From Bacteroidota bacterium (GTDB taxonomy: Bacteria > Bacteroidota > Ignavibacteria > OLB7), in NCBI GenBank assembly GCA_018266795.1, contig JAFDZV010000053.1:1-46306 (forward strand): DNA of 46,306 bases, read 5' to 3'. The notes beneath the pieces were generated by a model. That model was not told where the DNA came from and made no database searches. It worked only from the letters and a program-made list of their open reading frames with translations. A program made the position numbers and the translations under genes. Positions 1 through 9,277 of the stretch are shown one piece after another; position 1 is the stretch's first letter; each line of letters starts with the position of its first letter.

Positions 1-1
1 A

Positions 2-190
2 CAGGGCAAGATCAAGGATCGCGCGCAAGCGTAGTACAATCGCTTCCGAAAGATCAGGACACGCTACGAAAAGAAAGCGCGTAATTACCTTTGCCTGGTT
101 GATCTCGCTTCGGCCTTGATCGTCTATCGGATCATGTATCGCCTGTCCCCACTGCCCGGATTAACAGGGTGCTGGAGTGGCTTGGTCTAA
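2..190 (+). pseudogene. Degenerate IS5-type transposase, C-terminal remnant
   Basis: In the frame starting at base 2 the translation contains NRFRKIRTRYEKK followed by ARNYLCLVDLASALIVYR. This pattern resembles the extreme C-terminus of IS5-type DDE transposases, where a basic RYEK segment precedes a final hydrophobic helix. A TAG at 32-34 interrupts the frame just before this motif (a TGG to TAG change would explain it), and the frame ends at TAA 188-190. The 5' part lies outside the window. The fragment ends about 35 bp from the stop of the neighbouring minus-strand NTPase gene, so it may mark the edge of the island. Identification rests on motif resemblance only; no terminal inverted repeat was found. 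Confidence 0.5.
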
Positions 191-224
191 AACTCCCTTA
201 CGGAGAGGGCCGGCCAGCCGCCAA

Positions 225-3023
225 TTACAGCGGCGGCGCGGCGGCGCGTGCCTCGCCGACTGCATGCACAAGTTTCGCCAGCAATTGATCGGTCATGCCC
301 TGTCGCATATCAACTGCAACCAGTTCGGCCAGAGCGTCCGGAAGCTCAACCTGTTCGGGAGCATCGGGAAGGAAGACCGGAATAACGGGCCGGTAAGCCT
401 GACGGAGCCGGCCCACGATCGCTTTCGCCAGGCGAGGCTCCCACGCAATGACCCCGCGCTGGCCGATGCACACGATCACCGCTGCCGCTGCCTCAACGGC
501 ATTCAGCTCGGCACGAGGCTTGAGCGCGCCCGGCTCCAGTTCCCACTCATCCAACCATACGCGTACTCCACGCTCAGCCAGTTCTTTCGCCAGCAACCGA
601 ACGGCACGCATATCCCGCATCTGGTAGGACATAAATGCGTCGTATCGTATACGAGCCCGTATACTTTTTGCTTCGCGTGCCTTGTTCTCGGCTCCCTGGG
701 TTTCCAAAGCCGCAACAAGGAGGTTCAGAGTGCTCAACGTGGCTGGGTTATCGCGCCCGGAATGCTTCTCCAGCAATTCCAGAGCTCTCTTGAGAATCAT
801 CTCCGCTTCCGGTGCACGGCGCTGCTCCATAAGCATTTCGCCAAGACGGCTCAGGGTAATCCCCAGCTCCGCCTCGTCAGCGTTCGGCGAACGTTCCAGC
901 ATCAGGATGCATTCCCGATACAATTCCTCCGCCTCTTCCATACGGCCGACGTCATTGAATATGGCTGCGAGGTACCGATACTTTGCGACAAGATCGGTAT
1001 CATCAGTGAGCCGGAGCCCCACAATAGCAGTACGCGCCTGTGTGAGCACAATGTCTGCCGCCGCATCACGGCCAAGTTCGTGCAATGTGGTGCTCAACCG
1101 CTCAAACAGCTCCATCGCGATGTGATCGGGATAAGTGGGAGCAGCCTTGGACCGCACCAGCGTGTTGCGAAATACCGCTACGGCATCGGCGGCACGGCCG
1201 GATTGCCGCAGCATGTCGCCGAATCGGATGTAGGGTGCAAGGAGCGCCGGATCGGCCGCCGGCACCATCGTTTCCACCAGTCGCGCCCCCTCTCTGCTGA
1301 TGTGTTCGAACTCCTTCATGCGCCCGAGACTGTGCAGTGCTGCGGCAAGACCGGTATACAGATCAATCGTTTCTATTCCATCTACCTCCGCGGATATCGC
1401 CATACTCTCCAGCGATTGTCGGTAGGCATCAACGGCAGCGCTGAGACGCCCGGCACCGGCCATCATATCGCCCAACACCTTGTTAACCGTCGTGAGCGCG
1501 GGAGCATTCGGCGCAGCTGCGACGAGCGCGGCAACGGCGCGGCGATAGATGCCCTCTGCATCGGAGATACGGCCGGCGTTGTGGAGCATCGCGGCAAAAT
1601 CCATGTAGGTTTCCACCCATGTCGAATCGGAAAGCAGCGCCGCACGTTCAACCACCGAAAGGCACCGGCGATAGGCATCTTCCGCTTCGGCAGGACGGCC
1701 AATGTCGCGAAGGAGTCGCGACAGGCGTGCATACACCCGTGCGGCACGCTCGCCCAACGGCACTTCGGCCGCTTCAAGAATTTCAAGGCTGCGTCGGTAC
1801 ATCGCTTCTGCATCCAGCGGCCGACCGATAGTCTGCATCAACTCGGCGAGATGATTCAGTATGTCGACGGTCGACGATGTTTCCACGGCCGCACCGAATG
1901 CGGCCTCACGGAAGCAGCGTTCGGCGCCGGTGAAACACCGGCCACGCATCAAGGCAACGCCGGCCGCATCCAGCAACGCCGCTAGCATCGGGCCGTCGCC
2001 GTGGTCGATGCGAATATCCTCCAATGCCTGCAACACAGCATGCTCGACAATCGGCACCTGCGCAAGCAGCATCTGCAATCGGGCAAGACTCTCAGTTCCA
2101 TCATCCTGCCGCTGCTCTACGATCGCGCGCGCCGCGGCAAAATCCGTCTCCAGCAGACGGACTGTATTCAGGAGGTTGAAGCCCGGCATGGCCGTATCCG
2201 TCAGTCCATGTGTAATCACCGGCAGTGGTTCCCCGAAGCTGAACTTCGGCACGTACTGGATTTTCGTGGCCATGAGCATGCTCAACGGTGGAATCCATTC
2301 CGGGAGCCACACGTCGTAGAAGGGCTGCAGCCCTTCGGCAAATCGCTCCAACCATGCCTGAGCGTCATTGGTCTCGACAAGTCCGTCAAAACGTCCGGGG
2401 AGTGGAAGGATTCCGGCAGGCGGCCGATAGATTTCGAGTTTTCGGCGTGCCTGCTGAATACGCTTCACAACTTCTACGCCGCGATCGAAGCTTTGCTCGT
2501 TGGCCGTAAACACGAACACGAGGATATCCGGAAGGAACACCGTACAGACGCCTCCTGAATCGGTAATCCCGGTACGGCTGTCGATCAGAACAAAGTCGTA
2601 CGTATCTCTCCACTCCCGACTCCATCGTTCCAGCACATCGCCGCCCTGATGCTTCGCGAAGAAGTCCGCCCATGAAAGCGATGCAACCTGGCGGGCATAG
2701 TCGGCCGCCGTATCGCCGCTGAAGATGGCGTGCAGTTCCCCTCCCGCATCGTTACCAGGTACATCGATACTCGTCCGATAGTTCTTCCAATCCGTATCAG
2801 AATCACCGGCAGCACAATTCAGCAAATGGACAAGCCCCTCCTGTGTCGGCAAGGCGCCACCCAGTAATTGTTTGAAGTATCGATGCAGGCCTGGTGCCTC
2901 GAGATCCCAGTCCATGAGAAGAACGCGCTTCCCACGCTGCGCCATAAGCACGCCGATATTGGCAAGCGCGAACGTGCGTCCAACACCCCCTTTATACGAG
3001 TAGAATGTTATTATCTGGCTCAT
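225..3023 (-). CDS. KGGVGR P-loop NTPase - TPR - TIR fusion protein
   Basis: 932 aa from the ATG at 3023. An upstream in-frame ATG at 3071 would overlap the preceding TIR gene and add 16 residues; the shorter start fits the family, whose members begin just before the P-loop. Residues 11-17 are KGGVGRT, a deviant Walker A of the MinD/ParA-like (SIMIBI) class, and DWDLEAPG follows at about 38-45. Residues about 340-780 are helical TPR-like repeats (many A-EAMYRRSLE and AEELYRECI type units). The C-terminus (794-932) is a TIR domain: YDAFMSY opens it, WLDEWELEPG is the second box, and E862 (in IAWEP) is the candidate catalytic glutamate. The same N-terminal signature occurs in proteins of the actinobacterial FxSxx-COOH system. 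It is the last gene of the tubulin-like operon, 8 bp after the TIR gene. Inferred role: NTP-dependent sensor or switch with a built-in NAD+-acting effector. Confidence 0.88.
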   Translation of the reverse strand: MSQIITFYSYKGGVGRTFALANIGVLMAQRGKRVLLMDWDLEAPGLHRYFKQLLGGALPTQEGLVHLLNCAAGDSDTDWKNYRTSIDVPGNDAGGELHAIFSGDTAADYARQVASLSWADFFAKHQGGDVLERWSREWRDTYDFVLIDSRTGITDSGGVCTVFLPDILVFVFTANEQSFDRGVEVVKRIQQARRKLEIYRPPAGILPLPGRFDGLVETNDAQAWLERFAEGLQPFYDVWLPEWIPPLSMLMATKIQYVPKFSFGEPLPVITHGLTDTAMPGFNLLNTVRLLETDFAAARAIVEQRQDDGTESLARLQMLLAQVPIVEHAVLQALEDIRIDHGDGPMLAALLDAAGVALMRGRCFTGAERCFREAAFGAAVETSSTVDILNHLAELMQTIGRPLDAEAMYRRSLEILEAAEVPLGERAARVYARLSRLLRDIGRPAEAEDAYRRCLSVVERAALLSDSTWVETYMDFAAMLHNAGRISDAEGIYRRAVAALVAAAPNAPALTTVNKVLGDMMAGAGRLSAAVDAYRQSLESMAISAEVDGIETIDLYTGLAAALHSLGRMKEFEHISREGARLVETMVPAADPALLAPYIRFGDMLRQSGRAADAVAVFRNTLVRSKAAPTYPDHIAMELFERLSTTLHELGRDAAADIVLTQARTAIVGLRLTDDTDLVAKYRYLAAIFNDVGRMEEAEELYRECILMLERSPNADEAELGITLSRLGEMLMEQRRAPEAEMILKRALELLEKHSGRDNPATLSTLNLLVAALETQGAENKAREAKSIRARIRYDAFMSYQMRDMRAVRLLAKELAERGVRVWLDEWELEPGALKPRAELNAVEAAAAVIVCIGQRGVIAWEPRLAKAIVGRLRQAYRPVIPVFLPDAPEQVELPDALAELVAVDMRQGMTDQLLAKLVHAVGEARAAAPPL

Positions 3024-3031
3024 TGATGCCA

Positions 3032-3664
3032 CTAAATGCTGGTATTGATCGATTGCGATCCGTCGCCACATCGGAATCTGGAATCAAATTTCACCCTCGC
3101 CATCTCGACCCATGCAGGATCAAAGTGTGGAGCACCCGTCAACGCTTCCTCGATTGCCGGACACACAACATTCCTCACCTGCGCGCAAAAGTCTCTGTAC
3201 TCCTTCGAGGGGCGCCTCATATTCGGGTCAGCGTGGTCGTGAAACTTGATTTGTTGGATTCTTCGAACTTCCTCGGGAAACGAATCGCCGTCGTGAATAA
3301 CGACAGGAATTACAAGGCGGATCGCGTCACCCTGGCCGCCGGCCCCCTTCATCAGCTCCTGCCGGCGCAGCATCAATTCAAGCTCGAGCTTACACCAGTC
3401 ACTGCGGAAGTAGTCCTTGCTGAGTACGGCAAGCATAACCTTGGATCGAGCCAGACTTGCCGCCAGATGCTCGGGCCAGTCCACGCCACCTTCGGCGCGC
3501 TCATAGTCAACATAGACGGCGCCGGACCCTATACATGGAGCGAGGTAGGTTGTCAGCATCGTGACAAACATCTGCATCCAACCATCCCACTTTTCGATCT
3601 TCCACTTGCGATAGCTGACGAATACCTCGTAATTATAGCCGGCGTTCGTATTCAATTCTGGCAT
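3032..3664 (-). CDS. Stand-alone TIR domain protein
   Basis: 210 aa from the ATG at 3664. The frame is open further upstream, but that extension is Arg/Ser-rich, overlaps the tubulin-like gene and looks non-coding. Residues 11-100 carry a TIR domain: NYEVFVSYRK as box 1, a VYVDYE strand, and then SKDYFRSDWCKLELELM, in which C91 and E94 match the conserved S-x-W-C-x-x-E motif; E94 is the candidate catalytic residue of TIR NADases. The remaining ~100 residues are unassigned (VIPVVIHDGDSFPEE resembles the final TIR strand and helix). It lies 232 bp after the tubulin-like gene and 8 bp before the NTPase-TPR-TIR gene, so co-transcription is likely. No clear Shine-Dalgarno sequence precedes the start. 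Family assignment is strong; the reaction (NAD+ cleavage) is inferred from the family. Confidence 0.88.
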   Translation of the reverse strand: MPELNTNAGYNYEVFVSYRKWKIEKWDGWMQMFVTMLTTYLAPCIGSGAVYVDYERAEGGVDWPEHLAASLARSKVMLAVLSKDYFRSDWCKLELELMLRRQELMKGAGGQGDAIRLVIPVVIHDGDSFPEEVRRIQQIKFHDHADPNMRRPSKEYRDFCAQVRNVVCPAIEEALTGAPHFDPAWVEMARVKFDSRFRCGDGSQSINTSI

Positions 3665-3896
3665 GGCTATTGAATGATCATGGGTTAATCGAGCCAATCG
3701 TCTGCAAGCCATTCTCACCCCGGCAATGCAGAAGTGAACGGCCGCCGGTTTCGGGTTGTCAGGCCCGCTTATGTCGTTCGGGCTACGATCGATCCGGATG
3801 ACAGGTTGGATACCATGTCCCGTAAACTGCGTACGGAACTGCAGCCATCGTACGAGATCGGATCGCCGAGAGGGTTCGGCACAGCAGCTATCGACC

Positions 3897-6869
3897 CTAT
3901 GAGGGGGCGGTTTCGTTGGCATCTCCCGGTGCATCGAACATCGCGTCGAGAATTTGCAGTTTTTTCTCCAGGATTTTTTCCAGAGCCGCGACATTCTCCC
4001 CTTTATTGCGGCGCCTGTTGATCTCGGCATTCGCGATCGCCTGCAGCGGCTCGGGCTGCGCACGATCCGCATTTTCACGAATGCCGAACAACGTGCCGAC
4101 GATGCGGTCAATAACCTTACTGTCGCTATCCTCGTTCACGATCTCCGCGCGATCCGCCGGTTGGTCCACCGGGTAGCTCCGATCGATCCCGCCCTTCCCC
4201 TTGATGACTATCACACGCCGGGGGTTGCGCCGATCACCGGTAAGCATGAAGATCTCCGGACACAACACTTCGGCGGCCAGCAGCCACTCGGAAAGGCAGT
4301 CGATCCGCCTGACGCGATCGTGCTGACGCTCCTTTTCCGCCATCCCGCGCTCCACATCATAGAAGTCCTCCTTCCTGTGTGTCGCATGCCCGAACTGTCC
4401 CGGCCGGCTGGCGAGAATGGCGGCAGCCTTGTTGGCCATCGCCAAGTCGTCGATCGCCAGGGCTCCCTGTTCGCGATAAACCACCACGAGATGATCGGCC
4501 AGCGGCGAGTGCACCACCCTGGCATCGCCGCGAATCAAACGCAATTCGGACATCCTGCGGACCAGCCGTTCCAGCAACGCCTCGTTGCCCCCGCCGATTG
4601 TCATCTCCACCATACGCGTCCCGCGTACCTCCTGTATCCGTCTCAGATCCAGATCCTCGTACGGAACGGCCCGACTGAAGAGGCTCCCCAACGCTTCATT
4701 GCCCAGGTCCACAGTGAGCTTGGTGGCATCGTCGGTGCGAAGTTCATTCAGAATGAGCGCCTGGAAGGCGGACTTCATGCCCGCAAATACGGCGCTCGAG
4801 TCATCCCGGAGAAATCGCAGCAACCCGATGTTGCTGGGCACGATGCGCGCCATGACTTCGGGCATTCTGCCGGTAACCATATTTTCAGCCGCAGCAATGT
4901 CTTTGTCGATCGATCCCGTCCGGAACACGAATCCAACGTTCATCCAGTTCGGAACCGTACGAAGCTCGTCGGCAAGCTCCAGAGCATCGTTCCGGACTTC
5001 CTGCACAACCTTGAGCACTTCGTCCAGTTCGCGCTTTCTCCGGTCGAGCGCCTGGATGAGTTCCTTGAGCGGTCCCCGCATGTAGAACAGCTTCAGCGAT
5101 TCCAGGCGATCCAGCAAATAGCATTCGAATCGCGCAATCGCCGCCGCCTTCTTCTGCTCGGTGGCACGGTCCTTCAGCCCTATCACTGCGGCCCAGACGT
5201 TGCTGTCGCCCCCGAGATTCTGGATACTCCGGAGCAACTGAATGTTCACCGGCGGCGGATCGACGGGGCAGGCGGCTATGCGCCCGCGGATATGATTCTT
5301 GAGCTGCTCGATATAGATCTGGGCGTCGGTAACCGATGTCAGGTCACCATTCGTGAGCCGCTGATCGACCGCCCCAAGAATGGTTCCGGCAAGTTCGCCC
5401 AGAAACACTTCCATCAAGTCCGCCGTGAACGGCGTGGCGAGATTGTTCGCGATGACGGTTGAATATTCGCCGTTCAATTCCAAGCGGCGCACAAGCGGCC
5501 GGCTTATCGTGGGGAATGTCTGCATCGCCGACCAGAGTTCGGCGAACGGGAGCGCCAGAAGCTGATTGCGTTGATCCTGGATCGCGTTCCGAATCTCATC
5601 GCGGATACTCCGCCCGCGATGGCTGTCCACGATGAGCTTGCCCTCGATGCGCGCGATGTTCGCATTCCAATCCTCTTCCGCATAGGCACTGATGGCATTT
5701 CGGTTCGCGCGCGCGGCATCGCCAATCCAACGCTCGCAGAGCTTTGCGGTCTGAAGGCAGGCAGCCGCAGCAGCGATCCGGGTCCGGGGATACAGAACAG
5801 CCGCCAATCCAAAGGAGGAAAGCTGTTGCACGTGGCCGCGCTCGTTGTTCTGGTTGAAGCGCGCGATCTGCCTGTAGTCCGTCCGTATTGCCTCCTTGCC
5901 GTCGTGCACCTCGCCGATGGCCTCCATGAACAGGCTCAAGGCAACCATGTTGTTCAACTGGTCCAGATCGACATAGCCGGTACCATCCACGAAGCGGATG
6001 GTACCGGACGCACTGGGCGACACGAGTTGAACGTAGTCGAACGGCGCATCGTCGATTCCGATTTCGCCAACTGGCGAGACGCGCGCACCCGGGACATCCT
6101 TCGTTTGCGAGTTCAATACGAAGTCCAGTTCGGTCAGCGCGGCCCAGGTATTGGCCACGTGATTGGCGCGCTCGTTCGTCTGCCGAGCGTTGTCCGGATT
6201 CATGCCGATGGCAGTCTGGGCATCCACGGTGCTGAAGATCCCGTAGATGCTTGGAACGCGCTGTACGGCACGCAGATTGTTGGCGATATCAACCGCCATG
6301 CCGCTGCACGTACCGCCGCAGAGTGAACCGACCAGATATACCATCGGCCGATCGTCCACCAGCGGATAGGGGGGCGCCATGTTGTGCTGTTCGTAGAATT
6401 TCAGCAGCAGATCGACAGTCGCATCACGATTGTCCTTGGCGATCACGGTATTCAATGCGCTCTCGATCGCCTGATCGATTTCGCGCCAGTTCATCCACAG
6501 GCACAACCGGCCGGCCGCACGTATGTTGGAGGCGCCGTTGACGAATTGATTCCCCTGAATGTTCAGCAGATCCTCCGGCAGCCAATCCGCGAGTGCCTGG
6601 TCATAATTCTGGTGTTGCCGATCGATGCGGTCACGTACCGCGTTCAAATTCCGGATCACCGCCGGCACGATCTCGATGCGTTCGGAAGGATGCAGCACGG
6701 GGAACCAGGAATCAGTGTCGATGATGCCTTCGCGCGTTTCAATCACGAGCTGCTTGAAAATCGGCAGTTGCGGAATTTCGTAAGTCTCGTATACGAACCG
6801 CCGGAAGGCCCTCAACATCTCAAGCCCCGTGGTTCCGATGCCGATAAATATTGTTGGACGGAGCGCCAT
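3897..6869 (-). CDS. Large FtsZ/tubulin-like GTPase (Tubulin_2 type)
   Basis: 990 aa, ATG at 6869 with GGGAG seven bases upstream. The N-terminus has a nucleotide-binding strand-loop, FIGIGTTGLEML (residues 8-19), and GSLCGGTCSGMAVD (181-194) matches the tubulin/FtsZ signature loop (GGGTGSG-like). This architecture, a tubulin-like GTPase core followed by a long C-terminal region of several hundred residues, is that of the bacterial 'tubulin-like domain-containing' family (Tubulin_2; the FtsZ-like families noted by Makarova and Koonin as linked to membrane proteins). Residues about 350-990 are mostly helical and have no domain I recognise. The flanking small membrane protein (15 bp upstream) and membrane-anchored protein fit a membrane-associated filament. 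Downstream are two TIR-bearing genes. Inferred role: polymerising sensor or scaffold controlling the TIR effectors; GTP binding is predicted from motifs only. Confidence 0.85.
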   Translation of the reverse strand: MALRPTIFIGIGTTGLEMLRAFRRFVYETYEIPQLPIFKQLVIETREGIIDTDSWFPVLHPSERIEIVPAVIRNLNAVRDRIDRQHQNYDQALADWLPEDLLNIQGNQFVNGASNIRAAGRLCLWMNWREIDQAIESALNTVIAKDNRDATVDLLLKFYEQHNMAPPYPLVDDRPMVYLVGSLCGGTCSGMAVDIANNLRAVQRVPSIYGIFSTVDAQTAIGMNPDNARQTNERANHVANTWAALTELDFVLNSQTKDVPGARVSPVGEIGIDDAPFDYVQLVSPSASGTIRFVDGTGYVDLDQLNNMVALSLFMEAIGEVHDGKEAIRTDYRQIARFNQNNERGHVQQLSSFGLAAVLYPRTRIAAAAACLQTAKLCERWIGDAARANRNAISAYAEEDWNANIARIEGKLIVDSHRGRSIRDEIRNAIQDQRNQLLALPFAELWSAMQTFPTISRPLVRRLELNGEYSTVIANNLATPFTADLMEVFLGELAGTILGAVDQRLTNGDLTSVTDAQIYIEQLKNHIRGRIAACPVDPPPVNIQLLRSIQNLGGDSNVWAAVIGLKDRATEQKKAAAIARFECYLLDRLESLKLFYMRGPLKELIQALDRRKRELDEVLKVVQEVRNDALELADELRTVPNWMNVGFVFRTGSIDKDIAAAENMVTGRMPEVMARIVPSNIGLLRFLRDDSSAVFAGMKSAFQALILNELRTDDATKLTVDLGNEALGSLFSRAVPYEDLDLRRIQEVRGTRMVEMTIGGGNEALLERLVRRMSELRLIRGDARVVHSPLADHLVVVYREQGALAIDDLAMANKAAAILASRPGQFGHATHRKEDFYDVERGMAEKERQHDRVRRIDCLSEWLLAAEVLCPEIFMLTGDRRNPRRVIVIKGKGGIDRSYPVDQPADRAEIVNEDSDSKVIDRIVGTLFGIRENADRAQPEPLQAIANAEINRRRNKGENVAALEKILEKKLQILDAMFDAPGDANETAPS

Positions 6870-6884
6870 GGTGTTTACTCCCGT

Positions 6885-7280
6885 TTACGATATCAGGGTA
6901 TGCCATTCCTGCCGGGCTGCAACCCGGTGTTTCCAAGCCATGTATGCAAGGATGAGGTCGATAGTGATGAATAAACTGAAAATGGAGTAGTTCGCCGCGG
7001 GCGTGCTCTCCACGTTTTGGGAGCCCCAAATGAATGCGCACGCCACGGAGAATACGATATGAGCAACAAACGCAGTTGCCCAGGCGGCATAGACGGCTTC
7101 GTCCACATGCATTCCCTGCGCAGAGTCCTCGCGCGACCAGGCCCGTGCAAGCAGAAACGCCATGGCGTATGCAAGCAAGTACCCCACGAGTATCGAATTC
7201 TGCAGGGGGACCTTCCCTTGCGAAATACTCACCAGAACAGGCCCAAGATCCTTGACAATTTCAAGCAGATTATTAAACAT
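6885..7280 (-). CDS. Small three-helix membrane protein
   Basis: 131 aa from the ATG at 7280 (MFNNLLEIVKDLGP), preceded by GCGAGG at proper spacing. An upstream in-frame ATG (7400) exists but would overlap the preceding gene by over 120 bp. Three hydrophobic segments are evident: SILVGYLLAYAMAFLLARAW, AAWATAFVAHIVFSVACAFIW and IFSLFITIDLILAYMAW. There is no known domain. Its start overlaps the end of the membrane-anchored protein gene by 8 bp and its stop is 15 bp before the tubulin-like gene, so it is translationally embedded in the operon. Bacterial tubulin-like proteins of this type have been reported beside predicted membrane proteins; a membrane-anchoring or pore-forming role is inference. 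Confidence 0.75.
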   Translation of the reverse strand: MFNNLLEIVKDLGPVLVSISQGKVPLQNSILVGYLLAYAMAFLLARAWSREDSAQGMHVDEAVYAAWATAFVAHIVFSVACAFIWGSQNVESTPAANYSIFSLFITIDLILAYMAWKHRVAARQEWHTLIS

Positions 7281-8700
7281 GATCGTGCCTCGCAGTGCTC
7301 GCTGAAAGATAGACAATTTCCAACCCAACAATGCCGCCGGCAGTATCCACGGGAAATGTCCGACCAACGGATAACTCCTGCGCCCGGCCTCCACGATCAT
7401 CCATCAGCTTCAACGCACCGGCAGTATTACATATACGCCATGTTGAACCGATATTGAACACCAGATCGGCATGATCGCCGTTCAGATAGACAACCCCGCC
7501 CGGCGGCAGATAGAGTACTTCGCTTGTCGTGCTCCCCGGCACGGCTCTCAGTTGAAACGTGTAGTATTTTTTGCGATTTTTGCTTCGCCGCCACAACCAC
7601 ACACCAATTCCGCCGATCGCGATTGGCAGTACCACAGCAAGAAGTGCCGAATAATCAAACCCGGACACAGAGCCTATCACCAAGTCTCCGCACATCTGCA
7701 CGGCGGCTCCATGAAGCCGGGAGGAAGACTGCGATGTATCATGCGGCGGAGGAGGTTCAGGCGGGTCAGGGTGCCCTCCGTATACGGATGCTCCGCTCGA
7801 AAGAGCAGCGACCGGACTGGCGGGAAAATCGATGGGGGTTACCGGCCTTCGCTTCTCCCGAAATCCCGGCGGAATTTCCATGACCAGCCTCACCAACGAC
7901 TGCCAAACATCCGCGACCGCGAAGGTCGCGTCCCCGCCCCGTCGCCCTATGGCGTTCAAATCCGATATATAGCTCAGTACGCCGGTTTCCTTCAGATCGA
8001 TCAGTGCACGTGGGCGGCCGCCTCGCGCAATCAGCGTGGCATCCTCGAGCAACGCCCGCCAATACAGGGCAACGGTGTAAGGGTTCACCAACCTGTGACC
8101 GCCCATGAGAATCGGCACCGAACGCTTCTCAAAGCCCCACGGCCAGTGATTTCTCCTGGCCCGAACAATCCGTACACCCCAGACTTTCCGGGTGAATCCA
8201 TATTGGTCGGCGTCGGCCTCACGAACATCTATAATCGGGATATCGAGCAACATTATGGTCCAGGCGCCATGACGACGTTCCAGCGTGTACTGCACCGGCC
8301 CATGCGGATTGGCTTTCAGAGCCAAATCAATCAGCCCCAACCCGATCGCGAGCTTGCGCTGTACTTCGCGGGCGCGATCCTCATTCGATGCGTACATCCC
8401 CCTGTCGCGCACAATGATTACGGGAATACTATCAACCAGTACGATGAATCCATCGGATTGGAGCGACATGCGCGGTGCGACGCGATACGTAACGCTGGGG
8501 ATTCCAGAATCGAGCCTGGGAGAACTGCATAGCAACCCGAGAAGCGAAATCACTGCCAACAGAATCCACCGGTGTGTGCGCCGGAACGACGTTGACGGAT
8601 ATCCGGGCAGGCACCGCGGCGAACATTGCCCCACGGGAGGCACTGTTGCGTCCGAATGGAAGTTGCTGCGCGGCTGCAGGAATTCGGCGAAAATCCGCAT
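7273..8700 (-). CDS. Membrane-anchored protein with periplasmic sensor-like domain
   Basis: 475 aa, ATG at 8700 with a weak GGAAG five bases upstream. A hydrophobic segment at about 45-61 (WILLAVISLLGLLCSS) is followed by an exported region whose DGFIVLVDSIPVIIVRDRG and basic helix resemble the extracytoplasmic segment found in front of some mechanosensitive-channel-like proteins. A proline-rich linker (PDPPEPPPPHD, about 310-320) precedes a second helix (YSALLAVVLPIAIGGIGVWLW, about 350-370). The cytoplasmic tail is basic (RRSKNRKKYY) and then beta-rich; it has a loose FHA-like look (LPPGGVVYLNGD...FNIG) but lacks the FHA Gly-Arg and Ser-x-x-His residues. It is the first gene of the tubulin-TIR operon and could sense envelope state and pass it to the cytoplasm. 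Function is unknown. Confidence 0.75.
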   Translation of the reverse strand: MRIFAEFLQPRSNFHSDATVPPVGQCSPRCLPGYPSTSFRRTHRWILLAVISLLGLLCSSPRLDSGIPSVTYRVAPRMSLQSDGFIVLVDSIPVIIVRDRGMYASNEDRAREVQRKLAIGLGLIDLALKANPHGPVQYTLERRHGAWTIMLLDIPIIDVREADADQYGFTRKVWGVRIVRARRNHWPWGFEKRSVPILMGGHRLVNPYTVALYWRALLEDATLIARGGRPRALIDLKETGVLSYISDLNAIGRRGGDATFAVADVWQSLVRLVMEIPPGFREKRRPVTPIDFPASPVAALSSGASVYGGHPDPPEPPPPHDTSQSSSRLHGAAVQMCGDLVIGSVSGFDYSALLAVVLPIAIGGIGVWLWRRSKNRKKYYTFQLRAVPGSTTSEVLYLPPGGVVYLNGDHADLVFNIGSTWRICNTAGALKLMDDRGGRAQELSVGRTFPVDTAGGIVGLEIVYLSASTARHDHV

Positions 8701-9277
8701 GATGCTTCCAGAGAATTACAGTAGGATGTTTCTGTGTTGCAACAATGAGGCAACCGCGCGACAGCTTCCCGGCACATCTCCGTAAACCACCACACACCGG
8801 GATCAACCGCCGCGTCAGCACGATTAACCGAAGCGTGCCGTATCGCGTGTGTACGACCGTATCGGTCAACGAGGGCAAGAGGGGAGTGCGATTCTGCAAT
8901 ATCGGGTCCCGTCGAAATCCCGTCACTACGTATTCATTACGTAGGCAGCCGTGCAACTGTGGGAATTCGCGTAACCTGCGTCATGCTGCAATGCATGGAA
9001 GGGGAAGAGCGGGGTGTACGGAGATATTAAATCCGGCGGCCCATTGTAAAGACAATTTTGCCGATTGGCCAGTACATGATGATGTGCCCCCTGCCCATTA
9101 TGGGCGACAAAAGTTTCGGGGTGGACCACTCAGCGGAAGGTCAGTCCGGGAACACGATTGGGTGCAGAAGCCCGGAATTCCAACGAGTGAGGAATACATG
9201 GTGCGAAATAACACCGTGTATTCCTCACTTGAATCGTCTTTGAACAGCTACGGCGGCACACCTGCTTCACACGTTGC
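8701..9277. promoter_or_regulatory. Intergenic region holding the tubulin-TIR operon promoter
   Basis: 577 bp lie between the stop of the ACT/TIR-like gene and the first gene of the tubulin-TIR operon, both on the minus strand. I see no convincing coding frame; the open frames on both strands are Arg/Cys/His-rich and lack motifs. The operon's promoter must lie here, but no -35/-10 pair stands out. The only clear structure is the hairpin at 9186-9229. Confidence 0.5.
9186..9229. terminator. 18-bp inverted repeat, probable terminator hairpin
   Basis: The arms 9186-9203 and 9212-9229 are complementary at 17 of 18 positions around an 8-nt loop. The element lies about 50 bp past the stop of the minus-strand gene ending at 9278. 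Neither flank has a T-rich run, so a classic Rho-independent terminator is not certain; it could be a mRNA-stabilising hairpin or a protein-binding palindrome. Confidence 0.6.

Noticed and set aside
177-1985. 602-codon open frame on the plus strand
   Set aside because: It is antisense to the KGGVGR NTPase-TPR-TIR gene, rich in His/Arg/Gln, without motifs; a shadow of GC-rich codon usage.
3665-4111. N-terminal extension of the TIR gene to an upstream ATG
   Set aside because: The added ~149 residues are Arg/Ser/Pro-rich, overlap the tubulin-like gene and precede the natural TIR start.
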